Assembly: GCA_963812085.1 (NCBI GenBank)
Contig: CAWETL010000003.1
Span: 744,001-808,000, forward strand
From: SPDF01 sp963812085
GTDB taxonomy: Bacteria; Gemmatimonadota; Gemmatimonadetes; Gemmatimonadales; GWC2-71-9
DNA: 64,000 nucleotides
Direction of reading: 5' to 3'
Shown here: positions 9,296-17,353 of the stretch, piece by piece
How the letters are laid out: every line of letters starts with the position of its first letter
Numbering within the stretch: position 1 is the first letter of the stretch
Notes under the pieces: model-generated
What the model was told of the DNA's origin: nothing
Database searches by the model: none
The model's input: only the letters and a program-made list of their open reading frames with translations
Position numbers and translations under genes: made by a program

Positions 9296-10378
9296 TCACC
9301 CTGCTCGCCGTCCTTCGTCTTGCAGCAGCGTCCGCACGAAGTCGGCGCGCCGGGCGGCGAGCGACGGATCGTCGAGCGCCACGCCGTGCGCCGAGGCCAG
9401 GTGCGCCGGCTGCGTGTGAACCAGCATCTTGTTGAGGGCGTAGAACCCGACGTCCGGGATCAACTGGAGCCCGACGCCGAGCCGCACGCCGCTGAGGAGG
9501 TTCATCGCCTCCTCGTAGGAAAGCGCCCGGGCGTACCGCAAGAGCCCGTAGGCGCGCCAGACCTTGTCCTCGATCACGGCGCGCGCGTCCCGCAGGAGCA
9601 CCGCGCGCGCCTCGTCCTCGTAGGCCATCACCTCGCGCACCATCTTGCCGAGATGATCCAGCAGGTCCTGCTCCGACTTGCCGAGCGTGGTCTGGTTCGA
9701 GAGCTGGAAGAAGTTGCCGACGACCTCGCTGCCCTCGCCGTACAGTCCGCGCACGGTCAGCCCGACCTGCCCGAGCCCCTGCAGAACCTTCGAGATTTCC
9801 TTGGTCAGTACCAGTCCGGGCAGGTGGATCAGGACCGATGCGCGAAGCCCGGTGCCGACGTTCGTGGGACAGGCGGAAAGGTAACCAAACTCGGGGTGAA
9901 ATGCGAAGGCAAGTCGTTGCCCCAGTTCACTGTCCAGCCGGTCCACCTCCGCGTAGGCGGCCTCCAGGGCGAAGCCCGAGACCACGCTCTGCAGCCGGAG
10001 GTGATCCTCCTCGTTGACCATCGCGCCGACCCGGTCCTGCACCAGCAGGGTGGCCCCCGGCGGGACTGGCTCCGTCCCGACCAGCCCCGCGAGTTCCTTG
10101 CTGGCCAAGTGCCGTTCATGGAGCAGGACGCGATCCCGGAGGTCGAGGCGATCGAGCCGGTACACCTCGGCACGGCCGAGGGAGACCGTGTCGGCCGCCG
10201 CCCGGGTCACCTCGGCGGTGATCCCCTCCCGGTCGCTGGCCGAGCTCCGCGTGGCGAAGGGCCGGCCCGCGAGGTTGCGCGCCAGGCGGATCCGCGTCGA
10301 GAGGACCAGCGGGCTGGACGGGCCGGACGCGTCGATCCAGCCGATCCCGCCGTCGGCGAGAAGTGTCAGGTCGATCAC
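9296..10378 (-). CDS. mcsB: Protein-arginine kinase McsB
   Basis: Phosphagen-kinase-fold enzyme that phosphorylates arginine residues of misfolded proteins and so marks them for ClpCP. Over 360 residues it keeps the family signatures: STRIRLARN (nucleotide and arginine binding), MVNEEDHLRLQ (catalytic acid loop), CPTNVGTGLRASVLIHLP (active-site cysteine) and an arginine-rich C-terminus (AARRADFVRTLL) that fits the allosteric phospho-arginine site. The GTG start overlaps the mcsA stop (GTGA), and clpC begins four bases after the stop. In Firmicutes the set is ctsR-mcsA-mcsB-clpC; no ctsR is seen here, so regulation must differ. Confidence 0.95.
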   Translation of the reverse strand: MIDLTLLADGGIGWIDASGPSSPLVLSTRIRLARNLAGRPFATRSSASDREGITAEVTRAAADTVSLGRAEVYRLDRLDLRDRVLLHERHLASKELAGLVGTEPVPPGATLLVQDRVGAMVNEEDHLRLQSVVSGFALEAAYAEVDRLDSELGQRLAFAFHPEFGYLSACPTNVGTGLRASVLIHLPGLVLTKEISKVLQGLGQVGLTVRGLYGEGSEVVGNFFQLSNQTTLGKSEQDLLDHLGKMVREVMAYEDEARAVLLRDARAVIEDKVWRAYGLLRYARALSYEEAMNLLSGVRLGVGLQLIPDVGFYALNKMLVHTQPAHLASAHGVALDDPSLAARRADFVRTLLQDEGRRAG

Positions 10379-10875
10379 TCCATCCCCCGCAGCCGGTCCC
10401 GCAGTTCGGCCGCCACCTCGAAGTTCTCGTTCGCTACCGCCACGTCGAGCTGTTCCCTGAGCCGCCGGGCCAGGGCACCCCGGTCCATCGGCTCGGCGCC
10501 CGGCGGCAGGTAAAATTCGCCGGCGTGGTGGGTGGCGCCGTGCACGCGGCGCACCAGCGCCCGGAGCGGCCCCTCGAAGGTGGTCCAGCACTGCGCGCAG
10601 CCCAGCCGGCCGGTCCGGCGGAAGTCCTGCAGCGTGGCGCCGCAGCCGGGGCACTCGGCCAGCCCCGCCCCGCTGCTCACCGGCGCGTCGGTCAGCGCGT
10701 CCTGGCCCATGGCCGCCAGGAAGGAGCCGAGCGGCGTCTTGGCCGTCTCCTCGCCCGGTGGCACGCCGCGCTCGGCCGCGCACCGCTCGCAGAGGTGGAG
10801 GACCTTGACCTCGCCGCCGTCCACCTGCTTCAGCAGGACGACCGCCTCGCGCGCCTGGCACTGCTGGCAGGTCAT
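10375..10875 (-). CDS. mcsA: Zinc-binding activator McsA (UvrB/UvrC-motif protein)
   Basis: A 166-residue activator of McsB. Four CxxC pairs are visible (CQQC at residues 3-6, then CERC, CPGC and CAQC), as in McsA, where they bind zinc. The C-terminus holds a UVR motif (LDVAVANENFEVAAELRDRL) like that in the ClpC middle domain. It starts with an ATG that overlaps the lolD stop and ends by overlapping mcsB. Together with mcsB and clpC it forms an apparently complete phospho-arginine tagging module, lacking only ClpP and the CtsR repressor. Confidence 0.92.
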   Translation of the reverse strand: MTCQQCQAREAVVLLKQVDGGEVKVLHLCERCAAERGVPPGEETAKTPLGSFLAAMGQDALTDAPVSSGAGLAECPGCGATLQDFRRTGRLGCAQCWTTFEGPLRALVRRVHGATHHAGEFYLPPGAEPMDRGALARRLREQLDVAVANENFEVAAELRDRLRGME

Positions 10876-11573
10876 GCGACCCCTTCCTCCCGCCGGACGG
10901 GCACCAGCAGCCCCGCCTGCATCTCGAGCTGGCGGTCGGCGCGCCCGGCCAGCTGGCGATTGTGCGTCACCACCACCAGCGCCGTCGAGAAGTCGCGGGC
11001 CAGTCCCGCGAAGATCGCGTGCAGGTTTTCGCTGTGCGCGTGGTCGAGGTTGCCCGACGGCTCGTCCGCCAGCACCACGTCGGGCGTGTTGGCCAGCGCG
11101 CGGGCCACGGCCGCCCGCTGCTGCTCGCCCCCGGAGAGCTGGGCCGGCAGGTGCGACCGCCGGGCCGTGAGCCCCACGGCCTCGAGCAGCGCGTCGGCAC
11201 GGGCGCCCGCCTCAGCGTCCCCTGCCCCGGCGATCAGCATCGGCATCATCACGTTTTCGCGGGCGTTGAACTCCCGCAGCAGGTGGTGGAACTGGAAGAC
11301 GAAACCGATCCGCCGGTTCCGGAGGCCCGCCAGGGCGTCGGGCGCCAGGGCCGAGTACGCCTGGCCGCCAAGGCTCACCTCTCCGCCGGTGGGGCGGTCG
11401 AGCGCGCCGAGGAGCTGGAGCAAGGTGCTCTTCCCGGACCCGCTCGCGCCCATGATCGCGACGAACTCACCCCGGGAGACGCTCAGCTCCACCCCGGCGA
11501 GCACTTCGATCGGCGAACCGTCGCCGCCGACGTAGGTCTTCCGCAGGCCGCGGGCCTCCAAGACCACGCTCAT
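10872..11573 (-). CDS. lolD: ABC transporter ATP-binding protein LolD
   Basis: ATPase of the LolCDE machine that lifts lipoproteins from the inner membrane for delivery to the outer membrane. The 233-residue protein has Walker A GASGSGKST, Q-loop VFQFHHLLREF, ABC signature LSGGEQQR, Walker B VVLADEPSGNLD and the switch histidine VVTHN. The phrase QFHHLLREF resembles the QFHHLLPDF of known LolD proteins, which separates it from MacB-type ATPases. The ATG overlaps the stop of the permease gene. The rest of the operon is also concerned with the outer membrane. Confidence 0.9.
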   Translation of the reverse strand: MSVVLEARGLRKTYVGGDGSPIEVLAGVELSVSRGEFVAIMGASGSGKSTLLQLLGALDRPTGGEVSLGGQAYSALAPDALAGLRNRRIGFVFQFHHLLREFNARENVMMPMLIAGAGDAEAGARADALLEAVGLTARRSHLPAQLSGGEQQRAAVARALANTPDVVLADEPSGNLDHAHSENLHAIFAGLARDFSTALVVVTHNRQLAGRADRQLEMQAGLLVPVRREEGVA

Positions 11574-12889
11574 TCGTGCCGGATCGCCTCGACCGGGGTC
11601 AGACGAGTTGCCGCCCACGATGGATACAGCGTGGCCGCCAGCGCCAGGAGGAAGCCCGCCGCGATCACCACCACCAGGTCGGGGATCTCGATGTGGACCG
11701 GCAGCCGGTCGATGAAGTAGATGGCCGGGTTGATCCGGACCCACCCGCTCTTGTCCACCACGAACGCCACCACCAGCCCAAGCGCCAGTCCGATCGCCAC
11801 CCCGACCGCCCCGATGATGGCCCCCTGCGCCAGGAAGATTCGTCCCACGGCCCCCGCCGGCAGGCCCATGGCCTCCAGGATGCCGATCTCCCGCGTCTTG
11901 TCGGCCACCACCATCGTGAGCATGCCCACGATGTTGAAGGCGGCCACGATCATGATGAAGAAGATCACCAGCCCCATGGCGAGCTTCTCCAGCTTGAGCG
12001 CGCCGAAGAGCGCCCCGTTCTGGGTCTGCCAGTCCATCGTGCGGTACGGGAATCCCAGCGAGTCCTCCAGGACCTTCGCCATCCGGGGGGCCTGCCACGG
12101 GTCCGCGACCCGCACCTCGATGCCCGTCACCGCACTGTCGAGGCCCGCGAAGCGCTGGGCCGTCTCGCGGTCCATGACGACGAATTGGTTGTCGTACTGG
12201 TACATCCCGGTCTGGAAGATGCCGGAAACCTGGAACCGCCACATCCGCGGCATCGCGTATCCCAGCGCCGGGTTGATCTTCGCCGCCGTCGGCGGCACCA
12301 GCGTCACGATGTCGCCCTTGTAGGCGTTGAGGCGGGTCGAGAGCCGCTGGCCGAGCAGGACGGCCCCGTCCACCGAGGTGTCGGTGACGTGGAACGAGAG
12401 GTCCCCCTCGGTCACCGCCGACGGAATGTCGGTCACGCGCAACGACCCCGCCGCCGTGTCGAGCCCGAAGATGTTGACCGCCTCGGGATAGTCGGCGGCA
12501 TTGATGATGATCGACTGGCTCAGCACCTCCGGGGCGGCGGCCACGACGCCCGGCGTGGCCTGCACCCTGGCGAGCGCGTCGCGCCAGTTGTCCATGCGGA
12601 GGCTGTTGCCGTAGCCGAGGACGCGGATGTGCGGGCTGGCCACGAGGATCCGGTCCCGGAGGTCGTCCACCAGGCCGTTCATCACGCCGAGGACCACGAT
12701 GAGCGCCATGATCCCGGTGGCGATCCCGCCGACCGAGATCATGGTGCTGAGGGAGGCGCCCTTCCGGCCCCTGCGGCTCCGGAGGTACCGCACGGCGATC
12801 CGGCGCTCCAGCCGCGACGGCAGCCGCAGCAGTTCGCGGAGCCGCACGCCCCTGGACGCTTTCGGGGCCGGCCCCGACTCGGCAGCCAT
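11570..12889 (-). CDS. lolC: Lipoprotein-releasing ABC transporter permease LolC/LolE
   Basis: Inner-membrane permease of the Lol system, 439 residues. An N-terminal membrane helix (ISVGGIATGIMALIVVLGVM) follows the LERRIAVRYLRSRRG leader typical of LolC/E. A large periplasmic MacB-type domain lies at about residues 85-300, and three further helices form the FtsX domain. The C-terminal coupling segment is YPSWAATRLTPVEAIRHE. Only one permease gene is present beside lolD, so a homodimeric LolC (LolF-type) arrangement is possible. The ATG overlaps the lysS stop by one base (TGATG). Confidence 0.9.
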   Translation of the reverse strand: MAAESGPAPKASRGVRLRELLRLPSRLERRIAVRYLRSRRGRKGASLSTMISVGGIATGIMALIVVLGVMNGLVDDLRDRILVASPHIRVLGYGNSLRMDNWRDALARVQATPGVVAAAPEVLSQSIIINAADYPEAVNIFGLDTAAGSLRVTDIPSAVTEGDLSFHVTDTSVDGAVLLGQRLSTRLNAYKGDIVTLVPPTAAKINPALGYAMPRMWRFQVSGIFQTGMYQYDNQFVVMDRETAQRFAGLDSAVTGIEVRVADPWQAPRMAKVLEDSLGFPYRTMDWQTQNGALFGALKLEKLAMGLVIFFIMIVAAFNIVGMLTMVVADKTREIGILEAMGLPAGAVGRIFLAQGAIIGAVGVAIGLALGLVVAFVVDKSGWVRINPAIYFIDRLPVHIEIPDLVVVIAAGFLLALAATLYPSWAATRLTPVEAIRHE

Positions 12890-14400
12890 CAACCTTCCGG
12901 CCGCATGGCGGGAAAGAGGATCACGTCCCGGATCGAGGGCAGCCCGGTGAGCAGCATCAGCAACCGATCCACGCCCACGCCGAGGCCGCCGGCCGGCGGC
13001 ATTCCGTACTCCAGGGCCCGGATGAAGTCCGCATCGTGCAGCTGCGTCTCGTCGTCGCCCGCCGCCTTCTGCCGCGCCTGATCCTCGAACCGCCGCCGCT
13101 GGTCGTCGGGGTCGTTGAGTTCGCTGAACGCATTGGCCAGCTCGCGCCCCTGCACGAAGAGCTCGAACCGCTCCGTGAGCCGCGCATCGACCCGGTGCGG
13201 CTTGGCCAGCGGCGAGAGCGCGAGCGGGTAGTCCACCACGAACGTCGGCTGGACCAGCGACGGCTCCAGAAAGGCCTTGAACATCTCGTCCTGCAGCTTG
13301 CCGCCGCCGAAGGTGGCCGCCTCCTCGGCCGGCACGCCGCGGGCCACCAGCCGCTCGCGCATCGCGGCGTCGGAGGCCTCGCAGACGTCGAGCCCGGAGT
13401 GGCGCTGGACCCCCTCGACGAACGACACCCGCGGCCACGGCGGGGTGAAGTCGAGCACGGCGTCGCCGCGTTCCAGCCGGAGGGTGCCGCAGCAGTGCTC
13501 CACCAGCCCGGCGACCATGGCCTCCGTGAGGTCCATCATGTCCCGGTAGTCGGCGTAGGCCTGGTAGCACTCCAGCATGGTGAATTCGGGATTGTGGGTG
13601 CGGTCCATCCCCTCGTTCCGGAAATCGTGCCCGATCTCGTAGACCCGCTCCAGCCCCCCGACCAGCAGGCGCTTGAGGTAGAGCTCGTCCGCGATCCGGA
13701 GATAGAGCGGCATGTCGAGGGCGTTGTGGTGCGTCACGAACGGCCGCGCGGCCGCGCCGCCGTAGAGCGGCTGCAGGATGGGCGTCTCCACCTCGAGGAA
13801 TCCGCGCTCGTCCAGGAACTTCCGCAGCCAGGAGACGGCCCGGGCCCGGATCCGGAACACCTCCCGCACCTCCGGATGCACCGCGAGGTCCGCGTAGCGC
13901 TGCCGGTAGCGGACTTCCGGATCGGCGAGGCCGCCGAAGGTGACCGCCTCGCCGCCCTCCCCGACCTGGGTCTTGCCGCGCGGGAGCGGCCGGAGCGACT
14001 TGGCCAGGATCTCCACCGCGGTGGCGCGGACGGTCACCTCCCCGGTGCGGGTGCGGAAGAGCCGCCCGCGCACCCCGACGTGATCGTCGAGGTCGAGGAG
14101 TTGCACCAGCCCCCAGGCCTCGGCGAGCGCGTCCTGGCGGAAGTAGAGCTGCACGCGCCCCGACACGTCCTCGAGGTGCGCGAAGGCCGTCTTGCCCTGC
14201 CGGCGGTAGGCCACGAGCCGCCCCGCGACGGCGACCTCCGGGCCGTCGTCGCCCATCGCGTCGTCGTACGCCGCGACGGCGGCGGCCGCGGTGAACGTCC
14301 GCGCGAACGAGTAGCCGAAGGGCTCGATCCCGGCGGCGCGGAGCTCCTCGAGCTTGGCGCGGCGGGCCTCCTCGACGAACGAGCGGCTGTCCTCGGTCAC
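12889..14400 (-). CDS. lysS: Lysyl-tRNA synthetase, class II
   Basis: Charges tRNA-Lys in the cytoplasm. The 503-residue class II enzyme has an N-terminal OB-fold anticodon-binding domain (about 60-170, with VAGRLVAYRRQGKTAFAHLE) and the catalytic core. Motif 2 is in EIGHDFRNEGMDRTHNPEFT and motif 3 in PPAGGLGVGVDRLLMLLTG. The GTG start overlaps the prfB stop (GTGA). prfB-lysS adjacency is common in bacteria. The longer open reading upstream runs over prfB and is not real. Confidence 0.97.
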   Translation of the reverse strand: MTEDSRSFVEEARRAKLEELRAAGIEPFGYSFARTFTAAAAVAAYDDAMGDDGPEVAVAGRLVAYRRQGKTAFAHLEDVSGRVQLYFRQDALAEAWGLVQLLDLDDHVGVRGRLFRTRTGEVTVRATAVEILAKSLRPLPRGKTQVGEGGEAVTFGGLADPEVRYRQRYADLAVHPEVREVFRIRARAVSWLRKFLDERGFLEVETPILQPLYGGAAARPFVTHHNALDMPLYLRIADELYLKRLLVGGLERVYEIGHDFRNEGMDRTHNPEFTMLECYQAYADYRDMMDLTEAMVAGLVEHCCGTLRLERGDAVLDFTPPWPRVSFVEGVQRHSGLDVCEASDAAMRERLVARGVPAEEAATFGGGKLQDEMFKAFLEPSLVQPTFVVDYPLALSPLAKPHRVDARLTERFELFVQGRELANAFSELNDPDDQRRRFEDQARQKAAGDDETQLHDADFIRALEYGMPPAGGLGVGVDRLLMLLTGLPSIRDVILFPAMRPEG

Positions 14401-15501
14401 GCGGCGGTCCCTCCGGCCTGCTTCAGGTAGGCCTCGATGAGTTCGTCGAGGTCGCCGTCCATCACGCGATGCACGTCGGTCACCTTGAGTTCCGTGCGGT
14501 GGTCGTTGACCATGGTATAGGGCTGGAACACGTAGGAGCGGATCTGGTTGCCCCACGAGTTGTCGGTCTTGGTGGCCTCGACGGCCGCGCGGGCTGCCTC
14601 CTGCTCCTCCAGCTTCCGCTGGTAGAGTGCCGCCCGCAGCATCTTCATCGCGGTCTGCTTGTTCTTCCCCTGGCTCCGCTCCTGCTGGCAGGACACCACG
14701 ATCCCGGTGGGCTCATGCGTGAGGCGCACGGCCGAGGAAGTCTTGTTGACGTGCTGGCCCCCGGCCCCCGAGGCCCGGAAGACGTCCATCCGGATGTCCT
14801 CCTCGCGGAGGTCCACCTCGATCGTGTCGTCGATGTCGGGATAGACGAACACCGACGCGAACGAGGTGTGCCGGCGGGCCTGCGAATCGTACGGCGAGAT
14901 GCGGACCAGCCGGTGCACCCCCTTCTCGGCCCGGAGGTACCCGTAGGCGTACTCGCCGAGGATCTCGATCGTGACGGACTTGATGCCTGCCTCCTCGGCC
15001 TCGAGGAGGTCGAGGATGGTCACCTGGTAGCCGCGCCGCTCCGCCCACCGGACGTACATCCGCATCAGCATCTGCGCCCAGTCCTGCGACTCCGTGCCGC
15101 CGGCGCCGGGATGGATGGTGAGGATCGCGCCCAGCCGGTCGTCGGGGCCCTGGAGCATGCCGCGGACCTCCAGCGCGCCCACCATCGCCTCCAGCCGCCC
15201 CGCCTCCGCCTCGAGCTCGCCCGCCATCGCCTCGTCGGGATCGGCCACGAGCAGTTCCGCCATGTCGCGCGCGTCGGCGACCCGGCTCTCCAGCTCCTGG
15301 AACGGGGTGACCCAGGACTTGAGCTGCTTGACCTCCTGGACCACGGTGCGGGCCCGCTCCTGGTTCGCCCAGAAGCCGGGATCTCCCTGCAGGCCCTCGA
15401 GCTCGTTCAGCCGCGCCTGGCGCCTCGGCAGGTCAAAGAAATCTCCGCAGTTCGTCGGTCCGCTGGCGGACCGCATCGATTCGATCGGTGACAGCTGCCA
15501 T
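14397..15501 (-). CDS. prfB: Peptide chain release factor 2, expressed through a programmed +1 frameshift
   Basis: RF2 releases the chain at UAA and UGA. The frame beginning at the ATG at 15501 encodes 22 residues (MAAVTDRIDAVRQRTDELRR then FL) and meets an in-frame TGA at 15435-15433 in the context CTT TGA C. Slipping one base gives LDLPRRQARL and 345 more codons, about 367 residues in all, the normal size. A GGAGA element lies three bases before CTT, as in the E. coli frameshift site. The GGQ motif is at about residues 247-249. The stop-recognition tripeptide is SPY at about 202-204, where E. coli has SPF. Another ATG six bases upstream is possible, but GAGG is better spaced from the one chosen. 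Confidence 0.95.
15432..15448 (-). promoter_or_regulatory. prfB programmed frameshift signal
   Basis: On the minus strand the bases read GGAGATTTCTTTGAC. GGAGA acts as an internal Shine-Dalgarno element, then a three-base gap, the slippery CTT codon, and the UGA stop followed by C. This is the layout known from most bacterial prfB genes, where low RF2 favours the slip and so autoregulates the factor. Confidence 0.93.
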
Positions 15502-15524
15502 GTCCATCCTCGGGGTTCCGTGGG

Positions 15525-15590
15525 TCCAGAAAGCACAAAGCGTGAAACGGGAACCGGAGCGCGCCTACGCCGCCGTTCCGCGTTTCACGC
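15525..15590 (-). terminator. Intrinsic terminator between the zinc-ribbon gene and prfB
   Basis: Arms at 15540-15557 and 15573-15590 (outer ten pairs GCGTGAAACG / CGTTTCACGC perfect, inner part nearly so) enclose a 15-base loop. Read on the minus strand, the hairpin is followed by TTTGTGCTTTCT. It lies just past the stop of the zinc-ribbon gene and ahead of prfB, so it probably separates the two operons. Confidence 0.7.
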
Positions 15591-15603
15591 CGGGCGCGCT
15601 GCG

Positions 15604-16305
15604 TCAGAAAATCTTGCTGCCGTCTCCAAGAATCTCGTTCAGCGCGTCGTTGAAGTGGCTCGACGACTCGGCGAACTCGCGTCCGACCTGCGACGCGTAC
15701 TCCTCCCAGCTCTTCTTGATTTCCTCGTCGAAGATCTGCTTGAGGGTGCCGTGCCGCAGCCCCTCGAGCCGCTTCTCGGGGTGATAGACCACGATGTCGG
15801 AGACCAGCGCCCGGGCGAGCCGGCGCGCCTTCTGGCTCGGGTCCTTCGACAGGAACGGATTCACCGACGGGCGCGGCGAACTGACGCGCGGCGACTGCGG
15901 CGCGATGATGCTCACCGGTCGCGACGAGAAGGGCGGCCGGACGTGCGGCCCGCCGGTGAGCGGCGCCGGGGACGACGCGGCGGCCGGACGGGGCGCCGGC
16001 GGCGGAGGCACCACGAACGGCGGCGGCGCTCCGCCCCGGTCGAGGAGCGGGGGTGGCGCGGCGTGGTGCGGGACCGGAGCCGGCGCACCGGGCGACGGTG
16101 GCAGTGGCGCGGGCGCGGGCCGGGGCGCCGTCGCCGCGGGCGTCGGCGTCGGGGCTGGCGCCGGAGCCGGCGACTCGGGCTCGACCTGGGCCACCACCCG
16201 GAAGACGGCGCGACAGACCGAGCACCGCGCGCGCACGCCTCCCGCGGGGACCTTGGCCGGGTCCACCCGGAACACCGTCGAGCAACTGGGGCAGGTCACG
16301 TTCAT
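15604..16305 (-). CDS. Zinc-ribbon protein with proline-rich linker
   Basis: A 233-residue protein of unknown function. Residues 1 to about 40 are an MJ0042-type zinc ribbon (CPSC at 5-8 and CSVC about twenty residues later) with the usual VRARCSVCRAVFRV. A long alanine/proline linker follows (about 45-140). The C-terminal domain is folded and charged (ARRLARALVSDIVVYHPEKR to LNEILGDG). Similar ribbon-linker-domain proteins are frequent in deltaproteobacteria and other diderms, but I know no established role. A GAGG site lies eight bases before the chosen ATG. It is ten bases after the GGDEF gene and is likely cotranscribed with it. Confidence 0.8.
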   Translation of the reverse strand: MNVTCPSCSTVFRVDPAKVPAGGVRARCSVCRAVFRVVAQVEPESPAPAPAPTPTPAATAPRPAPAPLPPSPGAPAPVPHHAAPPPLLDRGGAPPPFVVPPPPAPRPAAASSPAPLTGGPHVRPPFSSRPVSIIAPQSPRVSSPRPSVNPFLSKDPSQKARRLARALVSDIVVYHPEKRLEGLRHGTLKQIFDEEIKKSWEEYASQVGREFAESSSHFNDALNEILGDGSKIF

Positions 16306-16315
16306 CACGACATCC

Positions 16316-17305
16316 TCAACGCGGGTCACGGGCCTCGCCCGGCGAGGCATCGCCTTCGGGGGCCTGACGGCGGTCCACGACGAACACCGAGCCCGGCAGG
16401 GTCTTCGCGTAACTCTTCATCTCGGTCGCCAGCTCGCTGACCTGCGCCGGATGCGCGAACCGGCGGTTCCGGTTGGTCACGATGCCGATCGACAGGGTCA
16501 TCAGCGGCACCCGGTGCAGCTGCCCGCGCCGGTCCTTCCCGAAGAAATACCCTGCGCGCCGGTCCTGGTCGTTGTACTGCAGCGGAATCAGGGTGTCGAA
16601 GACCGAGAGGATCTCGCCGCAGACTTCCGCGATGTGCACCGACGGGATCACGAAGATGAAGTCGTCGCCGCCGATGTGCCCCACGAACCCCGAGCCGCCG
16701 GCCAGGCCACGCACCACGTCGTGCAGGATGCGCGAGAGCAGGAAAATGACGCGGTCGCCGTCATAGTAGCTGTACCGGTCGTTGAATTCCTTGAAGTGAT
16801 CGAGGTCGGCGTAGCAGACCGCGAACTCCCCGCCCGATTCCAGCTGCGCCCGGATGGCGCGCTCGATCTCGTTGGTGCCCGGCAGCCGCGTGGACGGATG
16901 CACCGAGACGTCGCGTTCGGTGCGCACCAGCATGGCGTCAAGCCGCGCCCGCTGCTCCGCCGGCGCGAAGAATCCGGTGATGACCTCGTCGGCCCCGGCG
17001 GCGAACCACTCCCCCACCCGCTCGGGCGCGTGCGTGGCCGACAGCACCACCGCCGGCACGATCGCCGTGAACGCATCCTTCTTGAGCCGGCGGACGAGAT
17101 TCAGGCCTTCCGAGCCGGTGTCGTCGCCGTCCAGGAAGATGAGGCAGGACGCCCCCCGCAGCACGATCGACTCGACGTCGCCGGCCCGGCGGAACTCCTG
17201 AACGGGAAAGCCCCGGGCTTCGGCCCAGCGCCTGAGGACTCCGGGCACTGGGCGCGCATCCGGCGAGTGGAAGAGAATCGTCGGGCGGTTACGCAACCAG
17301 GCCAC
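16316..17305 (-). CDS. Response-regulator-like protein with a GGDEF-type domain
   Basis: 329 residues. Residues 1 to about 125 look like a receiver domain, with a possible phospho-acceptor Asp59 in LIFLDGDD. From about 145 it is a diguanylate-cyclase fold (YADLDHFKEFNDRYSYYDGD), but the signature is GGDDF at 212-216 rather than GGDEF. No RxxD inhibitory site precedes it. Some enzymes tolerate such a change and others are inactive sensors, so c-di-GMP synthesis cannot be assumed. The start is GTG; the preceding 48 bases are AT-rich for this genome and may hold its promoter. The zinc-ribbon gene follows closely. Confidence 0.85.
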   Translation of the reverse strand: MAWLRNRPTILFHSPDARPVPGVLRRWAEARGFPVQEFRRAGDVESIVLRGASCLIFLDGDDTGSEGLNLVRRLKKDAFTAIVPAVVLSATHAPERVGEWFAAGADEVITGFFAPAEQRARLDAMLVRTERDVSVHPSTRLPGTNEIERAIRAQLESGGEFAVCYADLDHFKEFNDRYSYYDGDRVIFLLSRILHDVVRGLAGGSGFVGHIGGDDFIFVIPSVHIAEVCGEILSVFDTLIPLQYNDQDRRAGYFFGKDRRGQLHRVPLMTLSIGIVTNRNRRFAHPAQVSELATEMKSYAKTLPGSVFVVDRRQAPEGDASPGEARDPR

Positions 17306-17353
17306 CCCGTAAGAGTTTATCTGAAACTAACTTAGGAGCGAGTATCGGCGAAG

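Noticed and set aside
14397..15536. A 379-residue prfB starting further upstream without frameshift
   Set aside because: Its first 35 or so residues do not resemble RF2, while the frameshifted reading gives the family N-terminus and a perfect CTT TGA C site.
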